Shown piece by piece: positions 36,261 to 44,710 of a stretch of DNA of 64,000 nucleotides. Under the pieces are notes generated by a model. The model worked only from the letters and a program-made list of their open reading frames with translations. It did not search any database and was not told the DNA's origin. The first letter of the stretch is position 1, and each line of letters opens with the position of its first letter. Position numbers and translations under genes: made by a program. The DNA is from Sphingomonas glacialis (lineage in GTDB: Bacteria > Pseudomonadota > Alphaproteobacteria > Sphingomonadales > Sphingomonadaceae), in NCBI RefSeq assembly GCF_006439055.1, contig NZ_RCZC01000003.1:186001-250000 (forward strand). Reading direction: 5' to 3'.

Positions 36261-36353
36261 GATTTTTCACGCGAAGGCGCGAAGGCGCGAAGGACTTTTT
36301 GCACGGCCATCTCTTCTTCGCTCTGCGCCTCCACGCCTCTGCGCGAAAAAATC
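36261..36353. repeat. Dispersed inverted-repeat element rich in CGCGAAGG
   Basis: The left end GATTTTTCACGC and the right end GCGCGAAAAAATC form an imperfect inverted repeat. The interior holds three tandem GCGAAGG-type units on the left and CTCTGCGCCTCCACGCCTCT on the right. This resembles a dispersed intergenic element seen in many sphingomonad genomes (from memory). It lies between recQ and the next gene. Confidence 0.65.
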
Positions 36354-36395
36354 TGCCGCTTCCGCCACACGCCCGTGCGAGCTAGAAGCGACGCC

Positions 36396-36830
36396 ATGAC
36401 CATGCTCCGCACCATCGACCCGACCATCGCCGTCGCCCCGCAAATCTCGCCCGACGCGATGGGCGAGCTCGCCGCCTCCGGCTTCGCCGCAATCGTCAAC
36501 AATCGCCCCGATGGCGAGGACATGGGCCAGCCGAGCGGCGCCGAGATCGCGGCCGCGGCGGAGGCCGCAGGGCTGACCTACACCGCGATCCCGGTCACGC
36601 ATGCCGGCTTCTCGCACCCGCAGATCGACGCAATGGCGGCGGTGCTCGCCGAAGCGAAGGGGCCAGTGCTGGCGTATTGCCGCTCGGGCACGCGCTCGTG
36701 CAACCTATGGGCGCTCGCGGCGGTCAAGGCCGGCGTGCATCCTGATACGGCGATGGCGAAGGCTGCCGCCGCCGGATACGATCTCACCGGCCTCCGCCCG
36801 CTGCTCGACGCGCTTTCCACGCCGGCGTGA
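36396..36830 (+). CDS. TIGR01244 family sulfurtransferase/phosphatase-like protein
   Basis: A 144-residue protein of the TIGR01244 (beta-lactamase-hydrolase-associated, rhodanese/dual-specificity phosphatase-like) family: ISPDAMGELAASGFAAIVNNRPD at the start and the catalytic loop LAYCRSGTRSCNLW. The Cys is the expected nucleophile. It may act in sulfide or persulfide metabolism, but this is not established. I use the ATG at 36396; an upstream ATG at 36375 adds seven residues. It is followed 10 bp later by the next gene. Confidence 0.85.
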   Translation: MTMLRTIDPTIAVAPQISPDAMGELAASGFAAIVNNRPDGEDMGQPSGAEIAAAAEAAGLTYTAIPVTHAGFSHPQIDAMAAVLAEAKGPVLAYCRSGTRSCNLWALAAVKAGVHPDTAMAKAAAAGYDLTGLRPLLDALSTPA

Positions 36831-36840
36831 GCGCGGCAGG

Positions 36841-37242
36841 GTGGATTGGACCCAGATCGGTCTGAGCGTCGCCGGGGTGCTCGGCCTCGCGCTCGTCGCG
36901 CGCTGGCTGCGGCTCGGCGAGGCGCGCATCTCGAGTGCCGCGCAAGCGCGCGAGACCGCCGAGCAGATGCTCGCCGGCTTCGTCGCGCATGGCGCAGTGA
37001 TCGGGACCGATGGCAATGCCGCGCTCGTCGCTGGCAACGGGGCGATTGCCCTGCTCAAGCGCCACGGCGCCAAGGTCGCGGCACGGCGGCTGATCGCGCC
37101 GTTGCAGCTCACCCAGGCGATCGAAGGCGTTCGCGTCGAGAGCGGCGAACGTCCGTTCGGTGCGGTGCTGCTGTTCGGCGTGCTTGAAGCCGATGTGCGC
37201 GCGCTTGAGGATACGGTCGCGCGTGGGACGACCTATCACTGA
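36841..37242 (+). CDS. Uncharacterised single-pass membrane protein
   Basis: A 133-residue protein with an N-terminal transmembrane segment (IGLSVAGVLGLALVARWLRLG) followed by a cytosolic domain containing GTDGNAALVAGNGAIALLKRHG and ending AVLLFGVLEADVRALEDTV. No known domain is evident. It starts at GTG 36841, close behind the sulfurtransferase-like gene, and probably shares its transcript. Comparable proteins occur in sphingomonads by memory, function unknown. Confidence 0.7.
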   Translation: MDWTQIGLSVAGVLGLALVARWLRLGEARISSAAQARETAEQMLAGFVAHGAVIGTDGNAALVAGNGAIALLKRHGAKVAARRLIAPLQLTQAIEGVRVESGERPFGAVLLFGVLEADVRALEDTVARGTTYH

Positions 37243-37308
37243 TCGGCCGTCCGAGATCGCACGCCTGACATTGCCCCTTTACGGATCCCACTGACACTGG
37301 TGTAAACA

Positions 37309-38208
37309 GTGGCAATGGACCTGCCCGATCCCGTCCACTACGCCGTGCCCGGCTTTATCGCGCTCGTCCTCGCCGAGATGATCGTCGCGCGGGTCAAGGA
37401 TCGCACGCGGTATGAGCCGAAGGACACGCTCGTGTCGCTCGCGCTCGGTCTTGGCAGCACCGTTGCCGGCGCGCTGACGGTCGGACTGGTCTTCGCGCTG
37501 TCGCTATGGGTGTGGCAGTTCCGCCTCTTCGACATCGGCTATGCGTGGTATTGGTTCGTCCTGGCCTTCGTCCTCGACGACCTGTTCTATTACGTCTTCC
37601 ACCGCTCGGCCCACCGCGTCCGCTGGTTCTGGGCGAGCCATGTCATCCACCATTCGAGCCAGCATTATAATCTGTCGACCGCGCTGCGGCAGACCTGGAC
37701 CGGCTTCGTCTCGCTCAGCTTCCTCTTCCGCCTGCCGCTGCTGCTGATCGGCTTTCCGCCGGCGATGCTGGTGTTCGTCGCCGGGCTCAACCTGATCTAT
37801 CAGTTCTGGATCCACACCGAGACGATCGACCGGATGCCGCGCTGGTTCGAGGCGGTGATGAATACGCCGTCGCACCACCGCGTCCACCACGCGACCAATC
37901 CGCGCTATCTCGACACCAATTATGCCGGCGTGTTCATCGTCTGGGACCGCCTGTTCGGCACCTTCGAGCCCGAGCGGGCCGACGACCGCCCACGCTATGG
38001 GATCGTCAAGAATCTTGGCTCGTTCAACCTGTTATGGGCGGCGTCCCACGAGTGGATCGGGATCGCGCAAGACGTCTGGCGGGCGCCTGGGCTTCGTGCC
38101 AAATTCGGCTATCTGGTGATGCCGCCGGGATGGAGCCACGACGGCAGTCGCGACACGTCCGAGACGATCAAGGCGCGATGGCGCACGAGCGATACGAAGG
38201 CGCACTAA
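37309..38208 (+). CDS. Sterol desaturase family membrane protein
   Basis: A 299-residue di-iron fatty acid hydroxylase-superfamily protein. Histidine motifs appear as FHRSAHRVRWFWASHVIHHSSQHYN and HHRVHHATNPRYLDTNYAGV (in two pieces), characteristic of the bacterial sterol desaturase group related to alkylglycerol monooxygenases. Several hydrophobic helices flank them. The substrate is probably a lipid. A GTG at 37309 or the ATG at 37315 may be used. It is the second protein of this superfamily in the window, unlike the one beside crtY in sequence. Confidence 0.88.
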   Translation: MAMDLPDPVHYAVPGFIALVLAEMIVARVKDRTRYEPKDTLVSLALGLGSTVAGALTVGLVFALSLWVWQFRLFDIGYAWYWFVLAFVLDDLFYYVFHRSAHRVRWFWASHVIHHSSQHYNLSTALRQTWTGFVSLSFLFRLPLLLIGFPPAMLVFVAGLNLIYQFWIHTETIDRMPRWFEAVMNTPSHHRVHHATNPRYLDTNYAGVFIVWDRLFGTFEPERADDRPRYGIVKNLGSFNLLWAASHEWIGIAQDVWRAPGLRAKFGYLVMPPGWSHDGSRDTSETIKARWRTSDTKAH

Positions 38209-38232
38209 AGCGCCGCGAGCAGGAGAGAGCGC

Positions 38233-39819
38233 GTGGAAGAAGCCGATATCGTGGTCATCGGGGGCGGTTCGGGCGGCGCGGCGGCGGCCGGGCGACTGAG
38301 CGATGAGGGTAAATTCTCGGTCGCCTTGCTCGAGGCGGGCGGCCGCAACACGGGGCTCCGGACGCGCATCCCCGCCTTCCTCGCCTTCCAGACCGACAAG
38401 ACCAATTGGAATTACGAGACCGTCCCGCAAGCCGGGCTCGGCGGCAGGCGCGGGCACCAGCCGCGCGGCAAGGGGCTCGGCGGGTCGAGCGCGATCAACG
38501 CGATGATCTACATCCGCGGCAACAAATGGGATTACGACAATTGGGCGGCGCTCGGCTGCCCCGGCTGGTCGTATGATGACGTGCTGCCGTGGTTCAAGCG
38601 CTGCGAGCACAATGTCCGCGGCGGCGACGCCTATCATGGCGGCGACGGCCCGCTCTGGGTCAGCGAGCAGCACCACGCCAATCCGGGCAGCCTCGATTTC
38701 GTCGAAGCCGGTGCGTCGCTGCAGATCCCGCGCAACGCTGATTTCAACGGCGCGCGGCAGGAGGGGATCGGGCTCTATCAGGTGACGCAGAAGGGCGGCG
38801 AGCGCTGGACCTCGGCGCGGGCCTATCTTGGCGACGCGCCGGCCAATCCGGCGCTGCACGTGCTGACGGGCGTCACCGTCGAACGCGTGCTGTTCGAGGA
38901 CGGGCGCGCCTGGGGCGTCGCCTATCTGCAAGGCGGCGAGGCCAAGGTGATCCGCGCGCGCAAGGCCGTCGTGCTCGCCGCCGGGGTGTTCGGCACGCCG
39001 CAGATCCTGATGCTGTCGGGGATCGGGCCCGCCGCGCATCTCCACGAACACGGCATCGCGGTGCGGATCAATCGGCCCGCCGTCGGTGCCAATTTGCAGG
39101 ACCATATCGATTATGTCGCGGCGTTCGAGACGCCGGGGAAAAGCTTCGTCGGCAATTCGCTCAAGGGCAAGCTCGATATGGCGGGGGCGCTGTTCCAGTG
39201 GCTGCGCAAGCGCGAGGGGATGATGACGACGCCGTTCGCCGAGGCGGGCGCCTTCCTCACCACCGATCCGGATGCGCCGGCGCCCGACGTGCAACTCCAT
39301 TTCGTCGTCGCGGCACTCGAGGATCATGGCCGCACCCAAGTGCCGGGGCATGGCTATTCGTGCCATGTCTGCGTGCTGCGCCCCGAAAGCCATGGCACGG
39401 TGCGGCTCGCCTCGGGCGATGCGCGCGCGGCGCCGCTGATCGACCCGGCTTTCTTGAGCGATCCGCGCGACATGGCGACGATGATGCGCGGGGTGCGCGC
39501 GATGTACCGCATCCTCGAGGCGCCGCCGCTGAGCGACCATCAGGGCCGCGACCGCTATCCGATCGACCTGCGCGACGACGACGCACTCGAACGCCTGATC
39601 CGCGCGCGTGCCGACACCGTCTATCACCCGGTCGGCACCGCGCGGATGGGATCGGACGATGCCGCAGTGTGCGACCCGCGGCTGCGCGTGCGCGGGGTCG
39701 AGGGGCTATACGTCGCCGATGCCTCGGTGATGCCCAAGCTCGTCTCGGGCAACACCAATGCCCCGTCGATCATGATCGGGGAACGCTGTGCCGATTTCGT
39801 GGCGGCGGATCTCGGCTGA
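38233..39819 (+). CDS. GMC family alcohol dehydrogenase/oxidoreductase
   Basis: A 528-residue FAD-dependent GMC oxidoreductase (glucose-methanol-choline type; choline dehydrogenase/AlkJ-like). It shows ADIVVIGGGSGGAAAAGRLS at the start, GKGLGGSSAINAMIYIRGN, VYHPVGTARMG with the catalytic His region near the C-terminus, and VSGNTNAPSIMIGERCADF. The substrate alcohol is not deducible. Start is GTG 38233 behind a GGAGAG ribosome binding site. It follows the desaturase-like gene closely, so the pair might act on a lipid-derived alcohol. Confidence 0.92.
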   Translation: MEEADIVVIGGGSGGAAAAGRLSDEGKFSVALLEAGGRNTGLRTRIPAFLAFQTDKTNWNYETVPQAGLGGRRGHQPRGKGLGGSSAINAMIYIRGNKWDYDNWAALGCPGWSYDDVLPWFKRCEHNVRGGDAYHGGDGPLWVSEQHHANPGSLDFVEAGASLQIPRNADFNGARQEGIGLYQVTQKGGERWTSARAYLGDAPANPALHVLTGVTVERVLFEDGRAWGVAYLQGGEAKVIRARKAVVLAAGVFGTPQILMLSGIGPAAHLHEHGIAVRINRPAVGANLQDHIDYVAAFETPGKSFVGNSLKGKLDMAGALFQWLRKREGMMTTPFAEAGAFLTTDPDAPAPDVQLHFVVAALEDHGRTQVPGHGYSCHVCVLRPESHGTVRLASGDARAAPLIDPAFLSDPRDMATMMRGVRAMYRILEAPPLSDHQGRDRYPIDLRDDDALERLIRARADTVYHPVGTARMGSDDAAVCDPRLRVRGVEGLYVADASVMPKLVSGNTNAPSIMIGERCADFVAADLG

Positions 39820-39836
39820 TCGGATAGGGATGCGGC

Positions 39837-39986
39837 ATGGACCGCAAGGATTGGACTCGGATCGGGCTGGCGGCGGCAGTGGTGTTGGTGCCGGGCGGCT
39901 TTCTGCTCGGCGCCGCGCTCGCCGCGCAGCGGTTGCGCGAGAAGGCGCGCGACAAGGCCGCAGTTCCGCCCGACGAGGTGGCTTGA
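39837..39986 (+). CDS. Short single-pass membrane protein
   Basis: A 49-residue open frame starting MDRKDWTRIGLAAAVVLVPG, with one hydrophobic segment (LAAAVVLVPGGFLLGAALAA) and a charged C-terminus (RLREKARDKAAVPPDEVA). This is the layout of small inner-membrane proteins. It lies 17 bp after the GMC oxidoreductase on the same strand, has codon use like its neighbours, and is preceded by a purine-rich stretch. No family is recognised. Confidence 0.6.
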   Translation: MDRKDWTRIGLAAAVVLVPGGFLLGAALAAQRLREKARDKAAVPPDEVA

Positions 39987-40108
39987 GTGCAGTTCCGCGC
40001 GCGATTAGGATAAGCGCGTTCGCGTGACTGGCGAAGCAGGTGGGGCACCACCGTGGAGCGCGAACGCGGCCGCCGCTCGCCTGGGCACCCTTGCTCGAAA
40101 GGAGCCCA

Positions 40109-40594
40109 ATGCGCGACCCCGTCGATATTCCGAACTGGTATCGCCTCGACGATCACTTGACGACATCTGGCCAGCCGAGCAGCGAACAACTCGCGCAGAT
40201 CGCAGCGCTCGGCGTTCGCGATGTCATCAATCTTGCCTTGCACGATCATCCACGCGCCTTGCCCGACGAAGCGGCCACGGTCGCGGCGCTGGGGATGGCC
40301 TACACCCACATCCCGGTCGCGTTCGATGCGCCGACCACGGCGGATTTCGAGCGCTTCTGCGCGGTGATCGAGGAGATCGGCACGCGGCCGGTGCACGTCC
40401 ATTGCATAGTCAACGCGCGCGTTTCGGCCTTTCTGTATCGCTATCGGCGCGAACGGCTCGGCTGGGACGAGGCGCAGGCGCGCCCGGCGCTCGACGCGAT
40501 CTGGCGGCCGGGTGGGGTGTGGGCGCGCTTCATCGGCGACACGGCGAGCGAGCCTCTTCCCCACCACATGACGACCCCACCACCGCAGACATAA
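40109..40594 (+). CDS. Protein tyrosine phosphatase-like (beta-lactamase hydrolase-like) protein
   Basis: A 161-residue protein with a cysteine-phosphatase-like fold: WYRLDDHLTTSGQPSSEQ at the start and the nucleophile motif VHCIVNARVSAFLYRYRRE, an HCx5R site. This matches the same broad superfamily as the protein at 36396 but with a true HCx5R loop. Substrate unknown. I use the ATG at 40109 behind an AAAGGAG ribosome binding site. A strong terminator for the opposite strand begins one base before its stop codon ends. Confidence 0.85.
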   Translation: MRDPVDIPNWYRLDDHLTTSGQPSSEQLAQIAALGVRDVINLALHDHPRALPDEAATVAALGMAYTHIPVAFDAPTTADFERFCAVIEEIGTRPVHVHCIVNARVSAFLYRYRRERLGWDEAQARPALDAIWRPGGVWARFIGDTASEPLPHHMTTPPPQT

Positions 40595-40623
40595 AAAAGG
40601 GCCGGTGCGTCGCCGCACCGGCC
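40593..40623 (-). terminator. Intrinsic terminator of the glnK-amtB transcript
   Basis: On the minus strand a perfect 10-bp stem (GGCCGGTGCG/CGCACCGGCC, positions 40600-40623) with a 4-base loop is followed by six T residues (from the A run at 40593-40598). It lies 66 bases past the amtB stop and is a textbook rho-independent terminator. A second hairpin (GGGGGCGGA/TCCGCCCCC, 40653-40680) lies closer to amtB. Confidence 0.9.
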
Positions 40624-40688
40624 TAGGTCGTCCGCAGGAGGAACATCGTGAAGGGGGCGGATCGTTCGGGGTCCGCCCCCTAATCTGG

Positions 40689-42107
40689 TCAATAATTGTA
40701 GGCGCGCTCGCCATGTTCGGAGATGTCGAGACCTTCGTGCTCGACTTCTTCCGAGGGGCGGATGCCGACGGTGTATTTCAGGATCAGGAAGAGGACGGCC
40801 GAGACGCCACCCGACCAGACCAAGGTGATCGCGACCGCTTCGGCCTGCGTCCACAGCTGGGTCGCCATGTCGTACACGCCGGGCTTGGCGACCGCGGCGG
40901 TGTAATCGACCCAGCCCTGGCCGCCGAGCTTGGGATCGGCGACGATGCCGGTGCCGAGCGCACCGAAGATGCCGCCGACGCAGTGCACGCCGAACACGTC
41001 GAGCGAGTCGTCATACTTGCCCCAGCTCTTCACCGTGGTGACGAAGAAGAAGCAGAGCGGCGAGACGAGCAGACCGAGGATGATCGAGGTCATCGGCGAA
41101 GCGAAGCCCGAGGCCGGGGTGATCGCGACCAAGCCGGCGACCGCACCCGTCACCGCGCCGAGCAGCGACGGCTTGCCGTGCTTGATCTGGTCGATCACCG
41201 CCCACGACACGCCGGCTGCAGCCGTGGCGACGAAGGTGTTGATGAAGGCCAGCGCGGTCAGGCCGTTCGATTCGAGGTTCGAGCCGGCGTTGAAGCCGAA
41301 CCAGCCGACCCACAGCAGGCTGGCGCCGATCATCGTCATGGTCAGCGAGTGCGGCGGCATCGGCTCCTTGTTGAAGCCCGCGCGCTTGCCGATCACGAGG
41401 CAGCCGACCAACCCGGCGATACCGGCATTGATGTGGACGACGGTGCCACCGGCGAAATCGAGCGCGCCCTTGCCGTAAAGGAAGCCGAAGTCGGTCGGCG
41501 CGTTGGGGAGGAAGTCCGGGCCCGCCCAATACCACACCATGTGCGCGATCGGGAAATAGACGATCGTCATCCACGCCACCATGAAGATCATCAGCGGGGT
41601 GAACTTCACGCGCTCGGCAAAAGCCCCGACGATCAGCGCGGGCGTGATGCACGCGAAGGTCATCTGGAAGCAGATATAGGCATATTCGGGGATGTAGACG
41701 CTGTTCGAGAAGGTCGCGGCGAGCGAGTTGGCATCGACGCCCTTGAGGAACAGCTTGCCGAACCCGCCGACGAACTGCGATCCGCCGGTAAAGGCCATCG
41801 AATAGCCCCAGCTGACCCATACCAAAGCCGCGATGCAGACGATCATGAAGACCTGCATGAGGACCGAGAGCATGTTCTTGGTGCGGACGAGACCGCCGTA
41901 GAACAAGGCCAGGCCGGGCACCGACATCATCAGCACGAGCACCGACGAGGTCAGCAACCAGGCGGTGTCACCCTTGTTGACCATCGCCGCGGTCGGCACG
42001 AATGGCTTGGCGGCGGCCGCTGCGGGCGCCTGTGCCCAGGCCGGGAGCGCCGTCAGCAGCGCTGCGCCGGCGAGGCCTGCCAGACCCAATTTGGTCGATC
42101 GATTCAT
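40689..42107 (-). CDS. amtB: Ammonium transporter AmtB
   Basis: AmtB conducts ammonia/ammonium across the inner membrane and is blocked by GlnK. The 472-residue protein has a signal peptide (MNRSTKLGLAGLAGAALLTA) and about eleven transmembrane segments. It contains signature regions such as ALFYGGLVRTKNMLSVLMQ, DFAGGTVVHINAGIAGLVG and GVHCVGGIFGALGTG with the pore histidines. The start is the ATG at 42107. The frame upstream (to 42212) is open only because of the in-frame 27-bp repeat. It is transcribed with glnK. Confidence 0.95.
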   Translation of the reverse strand: MNRSTKLGLAGLAGAALLTALPAWAQAPAAAAAKPFVPTAAMVNKGDTAWLLTSSVLVLMMSVPGLALFYGGLVRTKNMLSVLMQVFMIVCIAALVWVSWGYSMAFTGGSQFVGGFGKLFLKGVDANSLAATFSNSVYIPEYAYICFQMTFACITPALIVGAFAERVKFTPLMIFMVAWMTIVYFPIAHMVWYWAGPDFLPNAPTDFGFLYGKGALDFAGGTVVHINAGIAGLVGCLVIGKRAGFNKEPMPPHSLTMTMIGASLLWVGWFGFNAGSNLESNGLTALAFINTFVATAAAGVSWAVIDQIKHGKPSLLGAVTGAVAGLVAITPASGFASPMTSIILGLLVSPLCFFFVTTVKSWGKYDDSLDVFGVHCVGGIFGALGTGIVADPKLGGQGWVDYTAAVAKPGVYDMATQLWTQAEAVAITLVWSGGVSAVLFLILKYTVGIRPSEEVEHEGLDISEHGERAYNY

Positions 42108-42141
42108 TGCTACCCCCCTCAGTCCGCTTGCGCGGGTGGTT

Positions 42142-42559
<418 letters not shown>

Positions 42560-42588
42560 CTATTTGTTATTGGTCCTGGGGAGTAACC

Positions 42589-42604
42589 TGCAAAGGGCGT
42601 GCCA
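42589..42604 (-). promoter_or_regulatory. Sigma-54 promoter of glnK-amtB
   Basis: On the minus strand the sequence TGGCACGCCCTTTGCA matches the sigma-54 -24/-12 consensus TGGCACN4-5TTGCA exactly. It lies about 42 bp upstream of the glnK start, consistent with NtrC-activated expression under nitrogen limitation. Confidence 0.9.
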
Positions 42605-42671
42605 GACGCGCCATGCCCGGCAACGGGCGCACAAAAGCGTCCGCAAAGCTTACCGACTCGTAAATTTTTGT

Positions 42672-42686
42672 GCAGTTGCGAACTGC
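42672..42686. promoter_or_regulatory. Palindrome upstream of the glnK promoter
   Basis: GCAGTT-GCG-AACTGC is a perfect inverted repeat about 80 bp upstream of the sigma-54 promoter, at a typical distance for an enhancer-binding protein. It does not match the usual NtrC site closely, so it could also be a terminator stem for the DUF2007 gene. Confidence 0.35.
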
Positions 42687-42696
42687 TGCCCAAGAA

Positions 42697-42900
42697 TCAG
42701 GCAGACTCGGCAAGAATCCTGCGGCCTGCATCCACATCCTCTTCATCGACCATCACGCGGACGGGAATGAAGAACTGGCTGCCATCGGTAATGCTGGCAT
42801 TGCCGTCGAGCGCGAGCGCCATGATGCCCTCGGACTCGAGCCGTCCGACGACGATATAGGCTTCGTTGCGCGCAAACTTGCCGAGTTCGACCAGACTCAT
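42697..42900 (-). CDS. DUF2007 family putative signal-transducing protein
   Basis: A 67-residue protein, MSLVELGKFARNEAYIVVGR, with SEGIMALALDG and the IPVRVMVDEEDVDAGRRIL end, resembling the DUF2007 family whose fold is similar to PII. It is annotated in databases as a putative signal-transducing protein with no defined role. Its ATG overlaps the stop of the PNPOx-like gene (ATGA). The next unit on this strand is the glnK promoter, so it ends its own transcript. Confidence 0.85.
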   Translation of the reverse strand: MSLVELGKFARNEAYIVVGRLESEGIMALALDGNASITDGSQFFIPVRVMVDEEDVDAGRRILAESA

Positions 42901-43475
42901 CGCCTGTTGGTCATTTCGGGCGGATCGAACGCCGGCAGGATCGTCTGGACGCGCACCGGCAAGCCATCGATGCTGTGCGTGCGCTGGGCAATCACAGCGA
43001 GGCGCGCGTCGGGATCCTGCTGCGCATGGAATTTGACGAGCGTGTCGCGTTCACGATCGAGCGTCATGCGCGGGACGCCCCAGCCGCAGCTGGTCTGGAC
43101 GCTATCGACGGTGATATCGAACACCTGCCGCGCTCCGGCGAGCCGCGGGAACTGCGCTGCCACCGCGTCGAAGCCGGGTTCCCCCGCAACGATGAAGCTC
43201 CCCGTGCCGTAAAGCCGCAGGATCAACGCGGGATTGTCGAACGCGCAGAACATGATCGTGATGCGGCCATCGGCGACAAGATGCGCCTGCGTCTCGTTGC
43301 CCGACCCGCCGAGATCGAGATAGGCGACGCGATTGGGGCCGAGCACGCGGAAGCTGTCCATCCCCTTGGGGCTGAGGTTGACCCGCGCGCCCGCCGCAGC
43401 GGTCGCGACGAAGAAGACGGGCTGATTTGCGATGAAGGCGCGGTGCGGATCGCCAATGGCCGAGAACATTTCCAT
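42897..43475 (-). CDS. Pyridoxamine 5'-phosphate oxidase family (FMN-binding split barrel) protein
   Basis: A 192-residue protein of the PNPOx-like split-barrel fold: FFVATAAAGARVNLSPKGMDSFRVLGPNRVAYLDLGGSGNETQAHL includes the strand pattern and NETxAHL loop of this family, followed by GRITIMFCAFDNPALILRLYGTG. FMN binding and a role in small-molecule detoxification are plausible but unproven. It overlaps DUF2007 by four bases and follows the DUF5996 gene by 18 bp. Confidence 0.85.
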   Translation of the reverse strand: MEMFSAIGDPHRAFIANQPVFFVATAAAGARVNLSPKGMDSFRVLGPNRVAYLDLGGSGNETQAHLVADGRITIMFCAFDNPALILRLYGTGSFIVAGEPGFDAVAAQFPRLAGARQVFDITVDSVQTSCGWGVPRMTLDRERDTLVKFHAQQDPDARLAVIAQRTHSIDGLPVRVQTILPAFDPPEMTNRR

Positions 43476-43493
43476 GGCGGCCGCGTAGCACTT

Positions 43494-44429
43494 TCAGACG
43501 ATGCGGGGAATCCGGCGCCGACCGAGCGGGCATTCGAGCGCGTCGCGGTCCCAGGCGGCGAGATCGGCAGCGGCCTCATAGGTCGATTGGCAGAAAGCGA
43601 GCAGCGCGGCGCTCGGGTCGGCGGCCGCGCGGACCGTGGCATAGTCGAGCAGGAATTCGCCGAGCTCGGCGTTCCAGCGCGCTTCGGCGGGTTCGATTCG
43701 GGCCTGCGCATAAGCGGCGGGCGAGGGGTAGGAATAGGCATAGAAGGCGGCATGCGGATAGGCGTCGCTGCCCGGCCAGAAGCCGACACTGGCTTCCTCA
43801 TGGCTATAGGCCTCGCACGTCACCGCATCGGGCAGGCCGGGAAAACCGCCGGGATGGCGCGGTGCCGCACGGCCCGAAAAGCGCGTCGCGGCGAGATCGA
43901 AGCTGCCCCAGAAGAAGTGGACGGGCGAGGCCTTGCCGAGAAAGCCCGTGCGGAATTCGCCGAAGACGCGCGCGACCTGGATCAGCGCGCGCCAGAAGGA
44001 ACGGACGGCGTCGGCATCGTACGGGCGTTCGGCCGTATCCTCGGCGAAGGGCGGGACGTCGGCCATTTCGCTGGGGACGCCGTCGAATTGTGCGGGTACG
44101 TCGAGCTCGGTGAGGCAGGTGATCACGCTCTGGTGGAAATGCGCGATGCTGCCCGGGCCGAGTCCGATCCCGCGGCTGCGTCCGTCGCTGGTCATGAAGA
44201 CGAGCCGATCGTGGAGCAGGTCGAACTCGATCTCGAGGATCCGGTCGCCGAGCGGAATCGCCGATGTCGTCAGCCCGCGCGCCGAGACGTAGAGCGGCAC
44301 GTGCCAGCTATGGTTGAGCCACGGGGTGAGCGCGAGCCGCACCTTGCCGATGATCTGCGTACGGAGTTGCAGCGCGATCGCGGTTTCGCGCCAGGCGGTC
44401 CAGTCGAGTTCGGGCCAACTACCGACCAT
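43494..44429 (-). CDS. DUF5996 family protein
   Basis: A 311-residue protein, MVGSWPELDWTAWRETAIAL, containing RLALTPWLNHSWHVPLYVSA, VHFFWGSFDLAATRFSGR and GFPGLPDAVTCEAYSHEEAS motifs that define the DUF5996 family. Conserved His/Trp/Asp residues suggest an enzyme, perhaps oxidative, but no activity is known. I start at the ATG at 44429; an upstream ATG at 44483 lies inside the neighbouring gene. It shares its strand with DUF2007 and PNPOx-like genes. Confidence 0.82.
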   Translation of the reverse strand: MVGSWPELDWTAWRETAIALQLRTQIIGKVRLALTPWLNHSWHVPLYVSARGLTTSAIPLGDRILEIEFDLLHDRLVFMTSDGRSRGIGLGPGSIAHFHQSVITCLTELDVPAQFDGVPSEMADVPPFAEDTAERPYDADAVRSFWRALIQVARVFGEFRTGFLGKASPVHFFWGSFDLAATRFSGRAAPRHPGGFPGLPDAVTCEAYSHEEASVGFWPGSDAYPHAAFYAYSYPSPAAYAQARIEPAEARWNAELGEFLLDYATVRAAADPSAALLAFCQSTYEAAADLAAWDRDALECPLGRRRIPRIV

Positions 44430-44440
44430 TCCGCAATCTC

Positions 44441-44710
44441 CTAAGCGCTTGGCACGCTCGCGTGAATTTCGATGACCTTGCACGCGATTGCTTCACTGCG
44501 TCCTGAACTTACGGACAACCCCATATGATCGAGTTCCAGCCAGGTCAGATAGTCGGCGATATCTTGCTCTGTCGCTCCGCTATGCAGTGCAGTGAACACC
44601 CGAAGCGCGTAGCTATCATATTCGTCGGCGGCTTCCGGAAATTCTACAACACCGATGGGATCCCATTCATGCAGGAAGAGATGCTTGATCGCTTCCAGCT
44701 TTGGAATCAC
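44441..44710 (-). CDS. DUF1871-like small protein
   Basis: An 89-residue acidic protein, MIPKLEAIKHLFLHEWDPIG, with a WDPIGVVEFPEAADEYDSY region similar to DUF1871 proteins of Gram-positive bacteria. Function unknown; possibly an immunity-type or regulatory small protein. A GTG at 44710 overlaps the tldD stop codon, so translation coupling to tldD is likely. The frame is open 29 codons upstream, but that part overlaps tldD coding sequence in another frame. Confidence 0.65.
   Translation of the reverse strand: MIPKLEAIKHLFLHEWDPIGVVEFPEAADEYDSYALRVFTALHSGATEQDIADYLTWLELDHMGLSVSSGRSEAIACKVIEIHASVPSA

Noticed and set aside
40653..40680. The GGGGGCGGA/TCCGCCCCC hairpin as the main terminator of amtB
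   Set aside because: It lacks a T tract; the hairpin with six T residues further downstream is the better terminator, though this one may contribute.
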